A DNA stretch of 17,891 nucleotides. It comes from an uncultured Collinsella sp. Its GTDB lineage: Bacteria > Actinomycetota > Coriobacteriia > Coriobacteriales > Coriobacteriaceae. Under the pieces are notes generated by a model. It had not been told where the DNA came from and searched no databases. It saw nothing but the letters and a program-made list of their open reading frames with translations. Made by a program: the position numbers and the translations under genes. Below, one piece after another: positions 1 to 7,496 of this stretch. The DNA lies in contig CABUUG010000023.1 in NCBI GenBank assembly GCA_902494605.1, positions 1-17,891 on the forward strand, written 5' to 3'. How positions within the stretch are numbered: position 1 is the stretch's first letter; each line of letters opens with the position of its first letter.

Positions 1-1279
1 CACGAGCGCCCGAAATTAGCGTCGGCTGTTGGGCAGCAGCGGGTACGGATGCTGCAGGCGCGGCGGCCTGAGCAGCAGCCACGCTCGCCGGCACGGCGGC
101 GTTGGCAACCATGGCCTCCAGGCGTGCCACGCGCTCGGCCAATGCCTCAATCGTTAAATCAGCCTCGGGACGCGCCAGACGCGTGCAGGCAATCTCGAGC
201 ACCAGGCGCACGTCGCTCGCGCCCCTCATCTCCAGTGCGGCATCGTCGAGCACCGTCAGCACACGGGCCAGGCGGTCGGCAGGATGCTCGCCAAAGGCAG
301 CGGCCTCGGCAGCAAGCGCCTCGGCCTGCTCGGAGCCGCCCTCAAACAACTCGGCACGGGCACCGGTAACGCAGGCAACATACACGTCGCGCACGTGCGC
401 CACCAGGTCGCGCGTCAGCTCCAGCAGATCGTTACCTTCCTCGACCTGCGCGCGAATAAGCCCATACAGCTCGGCAACATCGCGATCGGCAATGGCGCGG
501 GAAAACTCGCCCAGAATCTGGTCCGAAACCTCGCCTAAAAGCGAGCGGGCGTCGTCCGCATGCACAGAACCGTTGCCAAAGACGCTCAGCTGCTCCAGCG
601 TGGACAACGCGTCGCGCATGCCGCCCTTTGCATGGCGCGCCACGATAGCCAGCGCCTCGTCGTCGTAATCGAAGCCCTCCTGCTCGCACACGTATGCCAG
701 GCGATGCTCGATATCCTCGTTGCCGATGCGATGGAAATCGAAACGCTGGCAGCGCGAGAGGATGGTCTCCAGAATCTTTTGCGGGTCGGTGGTGCACAGC
801 ACAAAGATCACGTGTGCCGGCGGCTCCTCGAGCGTCTTGAGCAGCGCGTTGAACGCCGCCGTCGTGAGCATGTGGACCTCGTCGATGATATAGATCTTGT
901 ACTTGCCGCGCACCGGGGCAAAGTTGACGGAGTTGATGATCTCCTCGCGCACATTGTCCACGCCCGTGCGGGAGGCGGCATCGAGCTCGTAGACATCGGG
1001 GTGGTTACCCTCGGCAATGAGCTCGCACTCCTCGCAAGTGCCGTCGGGCATGCAGCCGCTTGCACCCTCGGCGCGCGCCGCCTCGGCATTGCGGCACAGC
1101 AGCGCCTTGGCAAGGATGCGCGCCATGGTGGTCTTGCCCGTGCCGCGCGGTCCGCAGAACAGGTAGGCGTGGGACAGGCGCCCCTCGGTGATGGCGTGCT
1201 CGAGCGTCGAGACGATATGCTGCTGGCCCACCACAGAGTCGAAGGTGAGCGGGCGATACTTTCGGTACAACGATTCCAT
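1..1279 (-). CDS. dnaX: DNA polymerase III subunit gamma/tau (3' end cut by window)
   Basis: Clamp-loader ATPase that assembles the sliding clamp on primed DNA and, as tau, couples polymerase and helicase. Read leftwards from the ATG at 1279, 426 codons are open to the window edge. The N-terminus MESLYRKYRP is the classic DnaX opening. The Walker A motif GPRGTGKT is at residues 43-50, a four-Cys zinc module ends in CMPDGTCEEC, the Walker B motif is IIDEVHML, and the TTDPQKI sensor and LSRCQRF follow. After the AAA+ and collar region the protein turns Ala/Pro-rich (VAAAQAAAPAASVPAAAQQ), as expected for the tau linker. GGGGAG lies just upstream of the ATG. The gene diverges from the YcxB-like gene across 115 bp. 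The frame is continuous; no slippery A-run for gamma production is visible in the part shown. Identification is near certain. Confidence 0.96.
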   Translation of the reverse strand, partial: MESLYRKYRPLTFDSVVGQQHIVSTLEHAITEGRLSHAYLFCGPRGTGKTTMARILAKALLCRNAEAARAEGASGCMPDGTCEECELIAEGNHPDVYELDAASRTGVDNVREEIINSVNFAPVRGKYKIYIIDEVHMLTTAAFNALLKTLEEPPAHVIFVLCTTDPQKILETILSRCQRFDFHRIGNEDIEHRLAYVCEQEGFDYDDEALAIVARHAKGGMRDALSTLEQLSVFGNGSVHADDARSLLGEVSDQILGEFSRAIADRDVAELYGLIRAQVEEGNDLLELTRDLVAHVRDVYVACVTGARAELFEGGSEQAEALAAEAAAFGEHPADRLARVLTVLDDAALEMRGASDVRLVLEIACTRLARPEADLTIEALAERVARLEAMVANAAVPASVAAAQAAAPAASVPAAAQQPTLISGAR

Positions 1280-1347
1280 GGGTGCTCCCCCGGGTATACT
1301 GAGTCTTGTTGCCGCGACGGCCAAGCGGTCGCACGGCATACTGCATT

Positions 1348-1354
1348 CATAATA
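1348..1354. promoter_or_regulatory. Possible divergent promoter pair
   Basis: In the 115-bp space between dnaX and the YcxB-like gene, the only A/T-rich patch is CATAATA. It offers CATAAT as a -10 box for the rightward gene and TATTAT, read on the other strand, as a -10 box for dnaX. No convincing -35 box stands 16-18 bp from either, so this is a weak call based on base composition and position. Confidence 0.22.
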
Positions 1355-1394
1355 ACCCGTACGGCGAGCCCGCCGCGATAGGAGTCCAAAGAGC

Positions 1395-2102
1395 ATGGCA
1401 GACGCAGAGAGCAACCTCGTTCCCTCCGAAGCAGCCGACCAGGTCGAGGTCGCGCTCGAGAAGCAGGCCGCAGCCGACGACGGCATCCTGTACCTCAACG
1501 AGTACCAGTACGAAAACGACCTGGTCACCGACTTCGCCCGTCTGGTCGCCTCGCCCAGGCGTCGCGGCTCGCTGTATGTCGCCGCGGCAATTGCCGCGCT
1601 CATCGGCATCGGCATGCTGGTGGCCGGCGGCAACTGGATCAAGTTTGGCGTCGTCCTGATCGTATTCGGCGCCTTTTTGGCCTGGTGGAGCAAAAACCTG
1701 CACCACACCCTCGCTCGCGACTTTATCGACGCCGTTGAGGCCGACGAGTCAATGGGTGGCCGCTATCGCCGCGTCGCCGCCAACGAGGACGGCCTGATGG
1801 TTTGGGGCAAGAGCGGTAAGTCACAGTTCTTCCCGTTTGACAAGCTCGACCACGTACTCGACGGCGAGCGCATCTTTGTGGCCATGTTCGCCGACCAGGG
1901 CGTGACGATCCCCAAGGACACCTTCGTCCGTGGCGATGCCGAGCAGTTCGGCCCCTTCCTCAAGGCCCGCATCAACAAAAAACTCCGCATCGAGACCAAG
2001 CGCAAGAAGATGAAGGCAGAAAAGGCCGCTGCCGAAGCCAAACAGGGCGACAAGCCCCAGGAGACCAAGCGCAAGCAGAAGAAGAACAAGAAAAAGCGCT
2101 AA
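1395..2102 (+). CDS. YcxB-like membrane protein
   Basis: A 235-residue protein of unknown function. A short acidic N-terminal strand region (YLNEYQYENDLVTDF, about 33-47) is followed by two adjacent membrane helices (about 60-78 and 82-97). A soluble beta-rich domain comes next, with NEDGLMVWGKSG, FPFDKLDHVLDGERIFVAMF and VTIPKDTF followed by a closing helix. This layout, with the 'IPK..F....E.F..FL' ending, matches the YcxB-like family. The last 35 residues are an unusually long Lys/Arg/Glu/Gln tail, likely cytoplasmic and RNA- or phospholipid-contacting. AGGAG at 1380-1384 supports the ATG at 1395. The family assignment comes from pattern recognition; no enzymatic role is known or visible. 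Confidence 0.75.
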   Translation: MADAESNLVPSEAADQVEVALEKQAAADDGILYLNEYQYENDLVTDFARLVASPRRRGSLYVAAAIAALIGIGMLVAGGNWIKFGVVLIVFGAFLAWWSKNLHHTLARDFIDAVEADESMGGRYRRVAANEDGLMVWGKSGKSQFFPFDKLDHVLDGERIFVAMFADQGVTIPKDTFVRGDAEQFGPFLKARINKKLRIETKRKKMKAEKAAAEAKQGDKPQETKRKQKKNKKKR

Positions 2103-2116
2103 CAAGAAAAAGCGCT
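2085..2116 (+). repeat. 16-bp perfect tandem duplication across the stop codon
   Basis: The unit AACAAGAAAAAGCGCT occurs at 2085-2100 and again, immediately adjacent, at 2101-2116. The TAA of the YcxB-like gene (2100-2102) uses the last base of copy one and the first two of copy two, and a second TAA follows copy two. It reads as a recent slippage duplication in the Lys-rich tail. Confidence 0.9.
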
Positions 2117-2173
2117 AAGGCCAAGCCAGGCAGGCAGCCTCGCATCCCGCTATCCTCCCCATGCACCCGAGCG

Positions 2174-2182
2174 TGCTACACT
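2174..2182 (+). promoter_or_regulatory. Possible extended -10 promoter for the kinase cluster
   Basis: TGCTACACT combines an extended -10 TGn with TACACT (4 of 6 matches to TATAAT). It lies about 80 bp upstream of the kinase start in an otherwise G/C-rich intergenic stretch. No good -35 is seen, which extended -10 promoters can tolerate. It would serve the whole cluster running from 2263 to at least 10367. Confidence 0.3.
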
Positions 2183-2262
2183 AGCAGCATCTATGCCACC
2201 GCGAACGGCTCGGCTCCGCGCCCGCCGCTCGCAAACGAACTTTAAACGCACGAGGGTTGGCC

Positions 2263-4116
2263 ATGCCGCTTTTCTCGCAACATACCGCCCGGTTCTCGCC
2301 GGACGTTCCTTTGGAGGGCACCAGCTCTCGCGAGCTGCTCAAGCGGTACCAGCCGCTCGAGACACTTGCGACCGGCGGTTTTGGCTCCATCGAGATCTGC
2401 CGCGACACGCACCTGCGCCGCCGCGTCGCCATTAAGCGCATCCCCCTTATCAACGGTGCCGGCATGCCCGCCAGCGACATCATGGATGTCCTGCGCGAGG
2501 CGCACACCGCCGCCATGCTTCAACATCCCAATATCGTGCAGGTCATCGACTTTACGCACGACACAGCCTATGCCTACCTGGTTATGGAATATGTCGATGG
2601 CATGTCGCTGGCCGAGTTTTTGCACCGCGCGGACGGCCACTCACTTACCTTTGACGAGGCCGCGGCCATTGCCGATGCCCTGGGCCAGGCGCTCACCTTC
2701 GCCCACAGTAACGGCGTACTCCACCTGGACATTAAGCCCGCCAACGTGCTCATCGACCACTCGGGCAATGTAAAGCTCACCGACTTTGGCATGGCGCGAC
2801 TGTCGTCTGCCGGTGGCTTTGGCGGCTCACGCGGCGGCACCATCGGCTACATGCCGCCCGAGCAGCTCGATATCGAGACCGGCACGGTCGATGAGCGCGC
2901 CGATGTCTTTGCCCTCGCCTGTGTGATCTACGAGGGCCTGTGCGGCAGCGCTCCCTTTATGGCGGCCACGCCCGCCGACTCGCTCGACCGCATCATCGGC
3001 GGCGCCACCTATCCCAGCGAGCTGATACCACACTTTCCCCCGGGAGCCGAGAGCGCGCTCATGAGCGCGCTCTCCCCCATGCCGCAGGACCGCCCCAACA
3101 GCATCGAGGCATTTTGCGACCAGCTCCTTGCCGGTCTGGGCAGCGTGCGCGAGGGCCGTCGCAGCCTGGAGCAAATGGTTGGCGAGCTTTCGGATGACGA
3201 GCAGGAGCTCGACGGTATCGAGCCGTCGCACTACGAGGACGACGCCATCGAGGTCGACCCCGCACTCGGCTGGGCGGGCACGCGCTGGAGCCATGCGCGC
3301 GACTACACCATGCGCATTATCTCGGCGCTAACGTGCGGCACCTTTAGCTTTTTGCTGATGCAAACGGCCGGGGTCGCGGCGCTTCCCGGCCTGGTCATTG
3401 CGGCTATCGCGATCGGAGCGGCGGCTGGCCTGGCCCCCCAGATTGGCTCGGCCATCTCGGCTGTGGGCTTTTTGGTGCTCATGGCCAACGCCACCATGCA
3501 GGCGCAGGGCATCCTGTCGATGTTGCCCGTCGCGGTGATCTTTGCCGCCGCCATGTCCGGTTGGTGGATCGCCTGGGGTCGCACCGAGGCTGCCGCGAGC
3601 GCCGCACTCACCTGTGCACTCGCGCTTGGCTGTCTGACCGGCAATACCTTCCTGGCAGCTGGGGTCGCCGCCGGCGTCGCGTCATTTTGGCTCGGCCCGG
3701 CAAGCGCCGCCGCGGCAACGGGCATGGGCGCGCTTTTTGCCCGCCTGGCGACAGTCGCGCTTTCAGCCGGAGGCGTGCTGGGGCTCGGTAACGTTGCCGC
3801 AGCGCTGGGAGACCCGCTCCTTTGGGCTGCCTTTGGGCTGGCCGCGGCAACTGCCGCAGCGTCATCCGCGCTGCTCAATGCCCATGCCAAGCGTGCCAAT
3901 CAGGGCTCAAACCTTGCCGCAATCGCCGCCATCGCTGTCACCGGCATCGGCTGCGCAGCGGCGTCCTGTCTTGCACACCATATGGAAATTGCCAGCCTTG
4001 CAGCCGCGGTCATCGCCAAGGCGGCGGTTGCGGGAATCCTATCCTCTATAATCGTTGGGATATGCCTATATTTGCTCGGATACCAAAGAACCTATACGGA
4101 GAGTGATCTTTCGTGA
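2263..4116 (+). CDS. Membrane Ser/Thr protein kinase with polytopic C-terminal domain
   Basis: A 617-residue Hanks-type kinase. Near the N-terminus is a glycine loop LATGGFGSIEI (35-45), in which Ala36 replaces the usual first Gly. The ATP lysine K58 (VAIK), the C-helix glutamate E79, a catalytic loop HLDIKPAN (H154, D156, K158, N161), DFG at 174-176 and a GTIGYMPPEQ segment in the APE position complete the fold. Leu155 replaces the Arg of HRD, so it is a non-RD kinase. An acidic juxtamembrane stretch follows. From about residue 352 to the end there are roughly eight Ala/Gly/Leu-rich membrane segments and no PASTA repeats. The ATG at 2263 is chosen because GAGGG (2252-2256) is 6 bp away; the in-frame TTG at 2257 abuts it. 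The stop overlaps the FhaA-like start (GTGA). It occupies the role of PknA in the cluster, but the membrane tail is unlike PknA. Confidence 0.93.
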   Translation: MPLFSQHTARFSPDVPLEGTSSRELLKRYQPLETLATGGFGSIEICRDTHLRRRVAIKRIPLINGAGMPASDIMDVLREAHTAAMLQHPNIVQVIDFTHDTAYAYLVMEYVDGMSLAEFLHRADGHSLTFDEAAAIADALGQALTFAHSNGVLHLDIKPANVLIDHSGNVKLTDFGMARLSSAGGFGGSRGGTIGYMPPEQLDIETGTVDERADVFALACVIYEGLCGSAPFMAATPADSLDRIIGGATYPSELIPHFPPGAESALMSALSPMPQDRPNSIEAFCDQLLAGLGSVREGRRSLEQMVGELSDDEQELDGIEPSHYEDDAIEVDPALGWAGTRWSHARDYTMRIISALTCGTFSFLLMQTAGVAALPGLVIAAIAIGAAAGLAPQIGSAISAVGFLVLMANATMQAQGILSMLPVAVIFAAAMSGWWIAWGRTEAAASAALTCALALGCLTGNTFLAAGVAAGVASFWLGPASAAAATGMGALFARLATVALSAGGVLGLGNVAAALGDPLLWAAFGLAAATAAASSALLNAHAKRANQGSNLAAIAAIAVTGIGCAAASCLAHHMEIASLAAAVIAKAAVAGILSSIIVGICLYLLGYQRTYTESDLS

Positions 4117-5126
4117 ACTTCCTGAACATCTTCGAGGACCACGTGGCCGGCATCTTCGGTGCCACCCGTGCCCCGTTCTCCTTTAAGAAGCTTGCCAAGC
4201 AGGCCGCTCGCGACATGGAGGATCAGACTCTGGTGATCAACGGCGTCAACACGGCGCCGGCACTCTATACCATCCTGATCGCCGCCGACGACGATCCCAT
4301 GCTCGCCCCGTTCTACCCCGAGCTTTCGCGCGAGGTCCGCGAGTTTGTGAAGGCGCAGGCCGAAAAGCGCCGCTATGTCTTTGTCGGCGAGCCCCTCGTG
4401 CGCTTTATGATCGATCCGCAGCTGCGCGCCGGCAAGTTCTCGGTCTTTGCCGAGAACGTCGATGCCCCCACGCTCGGCCGCCTGTACGAAGAAGAGCGCG
4501 CCTATCAAAACGGCCTGGGCCAGAACAACTCCGCGGCAAGCCGTGCCGCCAGCGCCCCGCGCGCCGGCCAGCAGCAGTTTGCTGCCCCGCAGCAGCAGCG
4601 CCCCGCCGCCATGCCCCAGCAGCAGCCGACGCCTCGCGCCGCCGCTCCCGACCCGCTTGCCGTGGCAGACCCCTTCGCGCCTAGCGTCCCCGACCCCGCC
4701 GCCGCACCCATCCCGGTGCCTCAGACCGTCTCGCGCGACGCGCTTGCCGGCATGGGCGGAGCCGCCGCGACCGGTGCCGCCGTGGGCCTAGGCGCCGCAG
4801 CCGGCATCGCCTCCAACATGGCGAGCACTCGCGCCCCGCAGCGCCCGCTCGCCCAGCTCGTCGACGTCGTGAGCGGCGAGAGCCATAGCATCACCTCCGC
4901 ACAGGTGACCATCGGTCGCGAGCGCTCAGTTTCCGACATTGCCCTGCGCGACCCCAACGTGTCGCGCCGCCACGCCCAGCTCACCTTTACGGGCTCGGAT
5001 TGGTCGATCGAGGACCTCAATTCCACCAACGGCACGCTCGTCAACAACCGCCGCATTACGCGCTGCCCGCTGCGCAACGGCGATCTGCTGACGTTTGGCC
5101 TGAGTACCTTTGAATTTAGGGGATAG
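4113..5126 (+). CDS. fhaA: FhaA-like protein (DUF3662 plus C-terminal FHA domain)
   Basis: A 337-residue cytoplasmic signalling adaptor. The N-terminal 125 residues (MNFLNIFEDHVAGIFG ... FVGEPLVRFMIDPQLRAGKF) match the DUF3662 domain of mycobacterial FhaA. A Gln/Ala/Pro-rich linker (about 140-240) follows. The C-terminal FHA domain (about 245-337) carries the phosphothreonine-binding set G268-R269, S284, H287 and N306-G307. In mycobacteria FhaA binds phosphorylated targets of PknB and regulates peptidoglycan synthesis; the same role is inferred here. The start is a GTG at 4113 overlapping the kinase stop by 4 bp, with ACGGAGAG at 4096-4103, which suggests translational coupling. The FhaB-like gene begins 6 bp after the stop. 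Confidence 0.9.
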   Translation: MNFLNIFEDHVAGIFGATRAPFSFKKLAKQAARDMEDQTLVINGVNTAPALYTILIAADDDPMLAPFYPELSREVREFVKAQAEKRRYVFVGEPLVRFMIDPQLRAGKFSVFAENVDAPTLGRLYEEERAYQNGLGQNNSAASRAASAPRAGQQQFAAPQQQRPAAMPQQQPTPRAAAPDPLAVADPFAPSVPDPAAAPIPVPQTVSRDALAGMGGAAATGAAVGLGAAAGIASNMASTRAPQRPLAQLVDVVSGESHSITSAQVTIGRERSVSDIALRDPNVSRRHAQLTFTGSDWSIEDLNSTNGTLVNNRRITRCPLRNGDLLTFGLSTFEFRG

Positions 5127-5132
5127 TCGCTT

Positions 5133-5549
5133 ATGAACATCGATATCGTCCTTTTTGCAGGCCGCATCGTCTTGGTCGCCCTGCTCTATATCTTCCTGTT
5201 CGCCGTCATGAAGACCGGCGTGGGACTTGTGCGCGGGCAGCGCCGCGACTCGGCTATCTGGACGATTGATGTGGACAAGGGTCCGCGCGGTATCCGCGGC
5301 ATCCACGTAGACATGCTCGGCCCCGTCATCGTCGGTCGCTCGCCATCTTCGGACATCTGCATCAACGAACCGTTCGTCTCGGCCTCGCATGCGCGCTTTT
5401 CGCTGCAGGGCCCGGCGCTCATCATCGAGGACCTCAACTCGCTTAACGGCACGCTCGTCAACGGCCGCCAGCTCGTGGAGCCCGCAACGCTGCGTGAGGG
5501 CGACGAAGTCCAGATTGGCGACGTGGTCATGAAGGTGAACCGTCGATGA
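5133..5549 (+). CDS. fhaB: FhaB/FipA-like membrane FHA protein
   Basis: A 138-residue protein with a single N-terminal membrane helix (about 4-26) and a cytoplasmic FHA domain (about 60-138). The binding residues are visible: G68-R69 in VGRSPSSD, S83 and H86 in SASHARF, and N105 in LNSLNGTLVN. In actinobacteria the homologue (FipA/FhaB) is a phosphothreonine reader recruited to division or growth complexes next to rodA and pbpA. AGGGGAT at 5118-5124 precedes the ATG by 8 bp. The stop TGA overlaps the phosphatase ATG (ATGA). The two FHA proteins are different enough to bind different phospho-partners; that is an inference. Confidence 0.9.
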   Translation: MNIDIVLFAGRIVLVALLYIFLFAVMKTGVGLVRGQRRDSAIWTIDVDKGPRGIRGIHVDMLGPVIVGRSPSSDICINEPFVSASHARFSLQGPALIIEDLNSLNGTLVNGRQLVEPATLREGDEVQIGDVVMKVNRR

Positions 5550-7480
5550 TCGACGAGGAGAACAAGTCAGCAACTATGACCGAGGCACCGGCCGCCGCCA
5601 CAGCTGCGCCGGCCCACGCCGCTCCGGCGGGCTCCGCACCCGTGGAGCCCGAGGACACCGTGTTCTCCCTGCCTCTTTCGCATGTAACGCATGATATTTC
5701 GGATCTCGCCGATAACGAGGACGAAGAGGATGCCGTAGCGGCGCCCATCGGCGCACATGCTGCGGAACAGCCCACAGCGCCCGAAGCAACCCCAGCGCCG
5801 GCTCACTTTGCAGAGCCCGTCGCCGCGGCAATCAACGAGAGCGCTGCGGTGTTTGCGGCACCCGAGCCCGCCGCGCCGGCGTTTCCCATAGCCCCGGCAT
5901 CCGAGGTTGCGCCCGCGTCTACGCCGGCGCCCGAGGCGGGGACATCCCCCGAGGACGGCCCTGCGCCAAAGACCCCGCAGTCTGCGCCCGCAAGCGAGTC
6001 CGATGCCGTGGCCGAGCCCGCCGCCCAGTCGCAAAACACGCCCGCGCCGTCGCACTTTGCGACGCCCGAGCCTATAGACGTCAGCCCGCAAGATGACGAG
6101 TCGACCGCCCGCGTTTCCGAGGAGCCCGACTCCCCGGACACCGGTGATTCCGAATCAAACGCCGAGACCGACACCGTCTCTCCCGGTGACACCGCCGAGA
6201 TCGACGTTGCTGCCGTTGAGGCCAAGCTCAAAGACCCCGGCTCGACCATGAGCTTTGAGCCCCTGACCGAGGAGCGCATCGAGACCGACTCGACCTATGA
6301 TGCCGGTACCACCACGCAACTCATGTGGGGCGCCCGCTCCGACGTTGGCTGCGTGCGCCCGCACAATGAGGATTCCTACCTGGTGCAGTCGCCGCTCTTT
6401 TGCGTATGCGACGGCATGGGCGGTCACGCCGCCGGCGAGGTAGCCTCTTCCATCGCCGTCGAGACTATTGCCAAGACGGCCCCGCAGTCCGCCGACGCAG
6501 CGCGCCTGGCCGCAGCCGTCGAGGCAGCCAACGCCGCCGTAATCGAGGCGGCCCTGAACGGCCTGGGCAAGCCCGGCATGGGCTGCACAGCCACCTGCGC
6601 CTATATCGAAAACGACACGCTCGCCATCGCCCACGTGGGCGACTCTCGCGCCTATCTGCTCCACGAGGGCACGCTCATCCGCGTGACCCGCGACCACTCC
6701 TACGTGGAGGAGCTCGTGGACGCCGGCGAGATCACGGCAGACGAGGCTCGCGTCCACCCCAACCGTTCGGTCATCACCCGCGCGCTGGGCTCGGACCCCG
6801 CCATGTATGCCGACCACTTCACTCTGCATATCGAGGAAGGCGACCGCCTGATCCTGTGCTCCGACGGCCTCTCGAGCATGATTCCCGATAGCGATATCGA
6901 GAACATCGCCACGCAGTCCTCAACCGCGCAAATCTGCGTCGACAACCTAGTGGACGCGGCGCTTGCCGCCGGCGGCCACGACAACGTGACCGTAGTAGTC
7001 GTTGACCTGGTTGACGATGGCGTCATGCGCGAGGCGCAACGCGTGCGTCGCCGCAACGTTACTATCGCCGCCATCCTGGCCCTCGTCTTTGTGCTGGCAG
7101 CTGGCATCTGGGCCTACACGGGTGTCACCGGCTCGTACTACCTGGGTACCTACCAGGGCAATGTCGCCGTCTGGCGCGGCCTGCCCGGCAAGCCACTCGG
7201 ACTCAAGCTCCACTGGCTCGAAAGCGAAACCAGCATCAAGCTGTCCGACCTGCCCGAAGACACGCAAAACCGCCTCAAGGCGGGCATTCCGCAAACAAGT
7301 GTCGACGATGCGCAGGACACGATATCCAAGTACCGCCACCAGATCGACGAGGAGCAGACCCGCCAGGTGATCGACGCGCAAACGATTCGCGACAACACCA
7401 ATCAGGGATCGACCTCCGAATCAGATTCCGAGAAAACCGCCGAACAGTCCGCCGAGGCCGAAGCCTCCGATAAGAATTAG
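5546..7480 (+). CDS. pstP: PstP-like PP2C Ser/Thr phosphatase with long disordered N-terminus
   Basis: A 644-residue metal-dependent phosphatase that would reverse the kinases encoded in the cluster. Residues 1 to about 250 are Ala/Pro/Glu/Ser-rich and low complexity. The catalytic domain (about 260-495) shows WGARSDVG, RPHNED (H273-D276), CDGMGGH (D289 and G290 bind metal), HVGDSRAYL, TRDHSYVEEL, CSDGLS (D440) and GHDNVT (D479, N480). A membrane helix at about 506-526 is followed by a roughly 115-residue extracytoplasmic tail, as in mycobacterial PstP. AAGGTG (5532-5537) supports the ATG at 5546, which overlaps the fhaB stop by 4 bp; another ATG at 5576 has a poorer site. Mycobacterial PstP starts directly with the catalytic domain, so the 250-residue extension is unusual. 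Confidence 0.93.
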   Translation: MIDEENKSATMTEAPAAATAAPAHAAPAGSAPVEPEDTVFSLPLSHVTHDISDLADNEDEEDAVAAPIGAHAAEQPTAPEATPAPAHFAEPVAAAINESAAVFAAPEPAAPAFPIAPASEVAPASTPAPEAGTSPEDGPAPKTPQSAPASESDAVAEPAAQSQNTPAPSHFATPEPIDVSPQDDESTARVSEEPDSPDTGDSESNAETDTVSPGDTAEIDVAAVEAKLKDPGSTMSFEPLTEERIETDSTYDAGTTTQLMWGARSDVGCVRPHNEDSYLVQSPLFCVCDGMGGHAAGEVASSIAVETIAKTAPQSADAARLAAAVEAANAAVIEAALNGLGKPGMGCTATCAYIENDTLAIAHVGDSRAYLLHEGTLIRVTRDHSYVEELVDAGEITADEARVHPNRSVITRALGSDPAMYADHFTLHIEEGDRLILCSDGLSSMIPDSDIENIATQSSTAQICVDNLVDAALAAGGHDNVTVVVVDLVDDGVMREAQRVRRRNVTIAAILALVFVLAAGIWAYTGVTGSYYLGTYQGNVAVWRGLPGKPLGLKLHWLESETSIKLSDLPEDTQNRLKAGIPQTSVDDAQDTISKYRHQIDEEQTRQVIDAQTIRDNTNQGSTSESDSEKTAEQSAEAEASDKN

Positions 7481-7496
7481 AAAGGGAGTGCCGCTT

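Noticed and set aside
560..1381. A 273-residue rightward frame at the left edge
   Set aside because: It is antisense to dnaX, whose leftward frame reads as an unambiguous clamp-loader ATPase.
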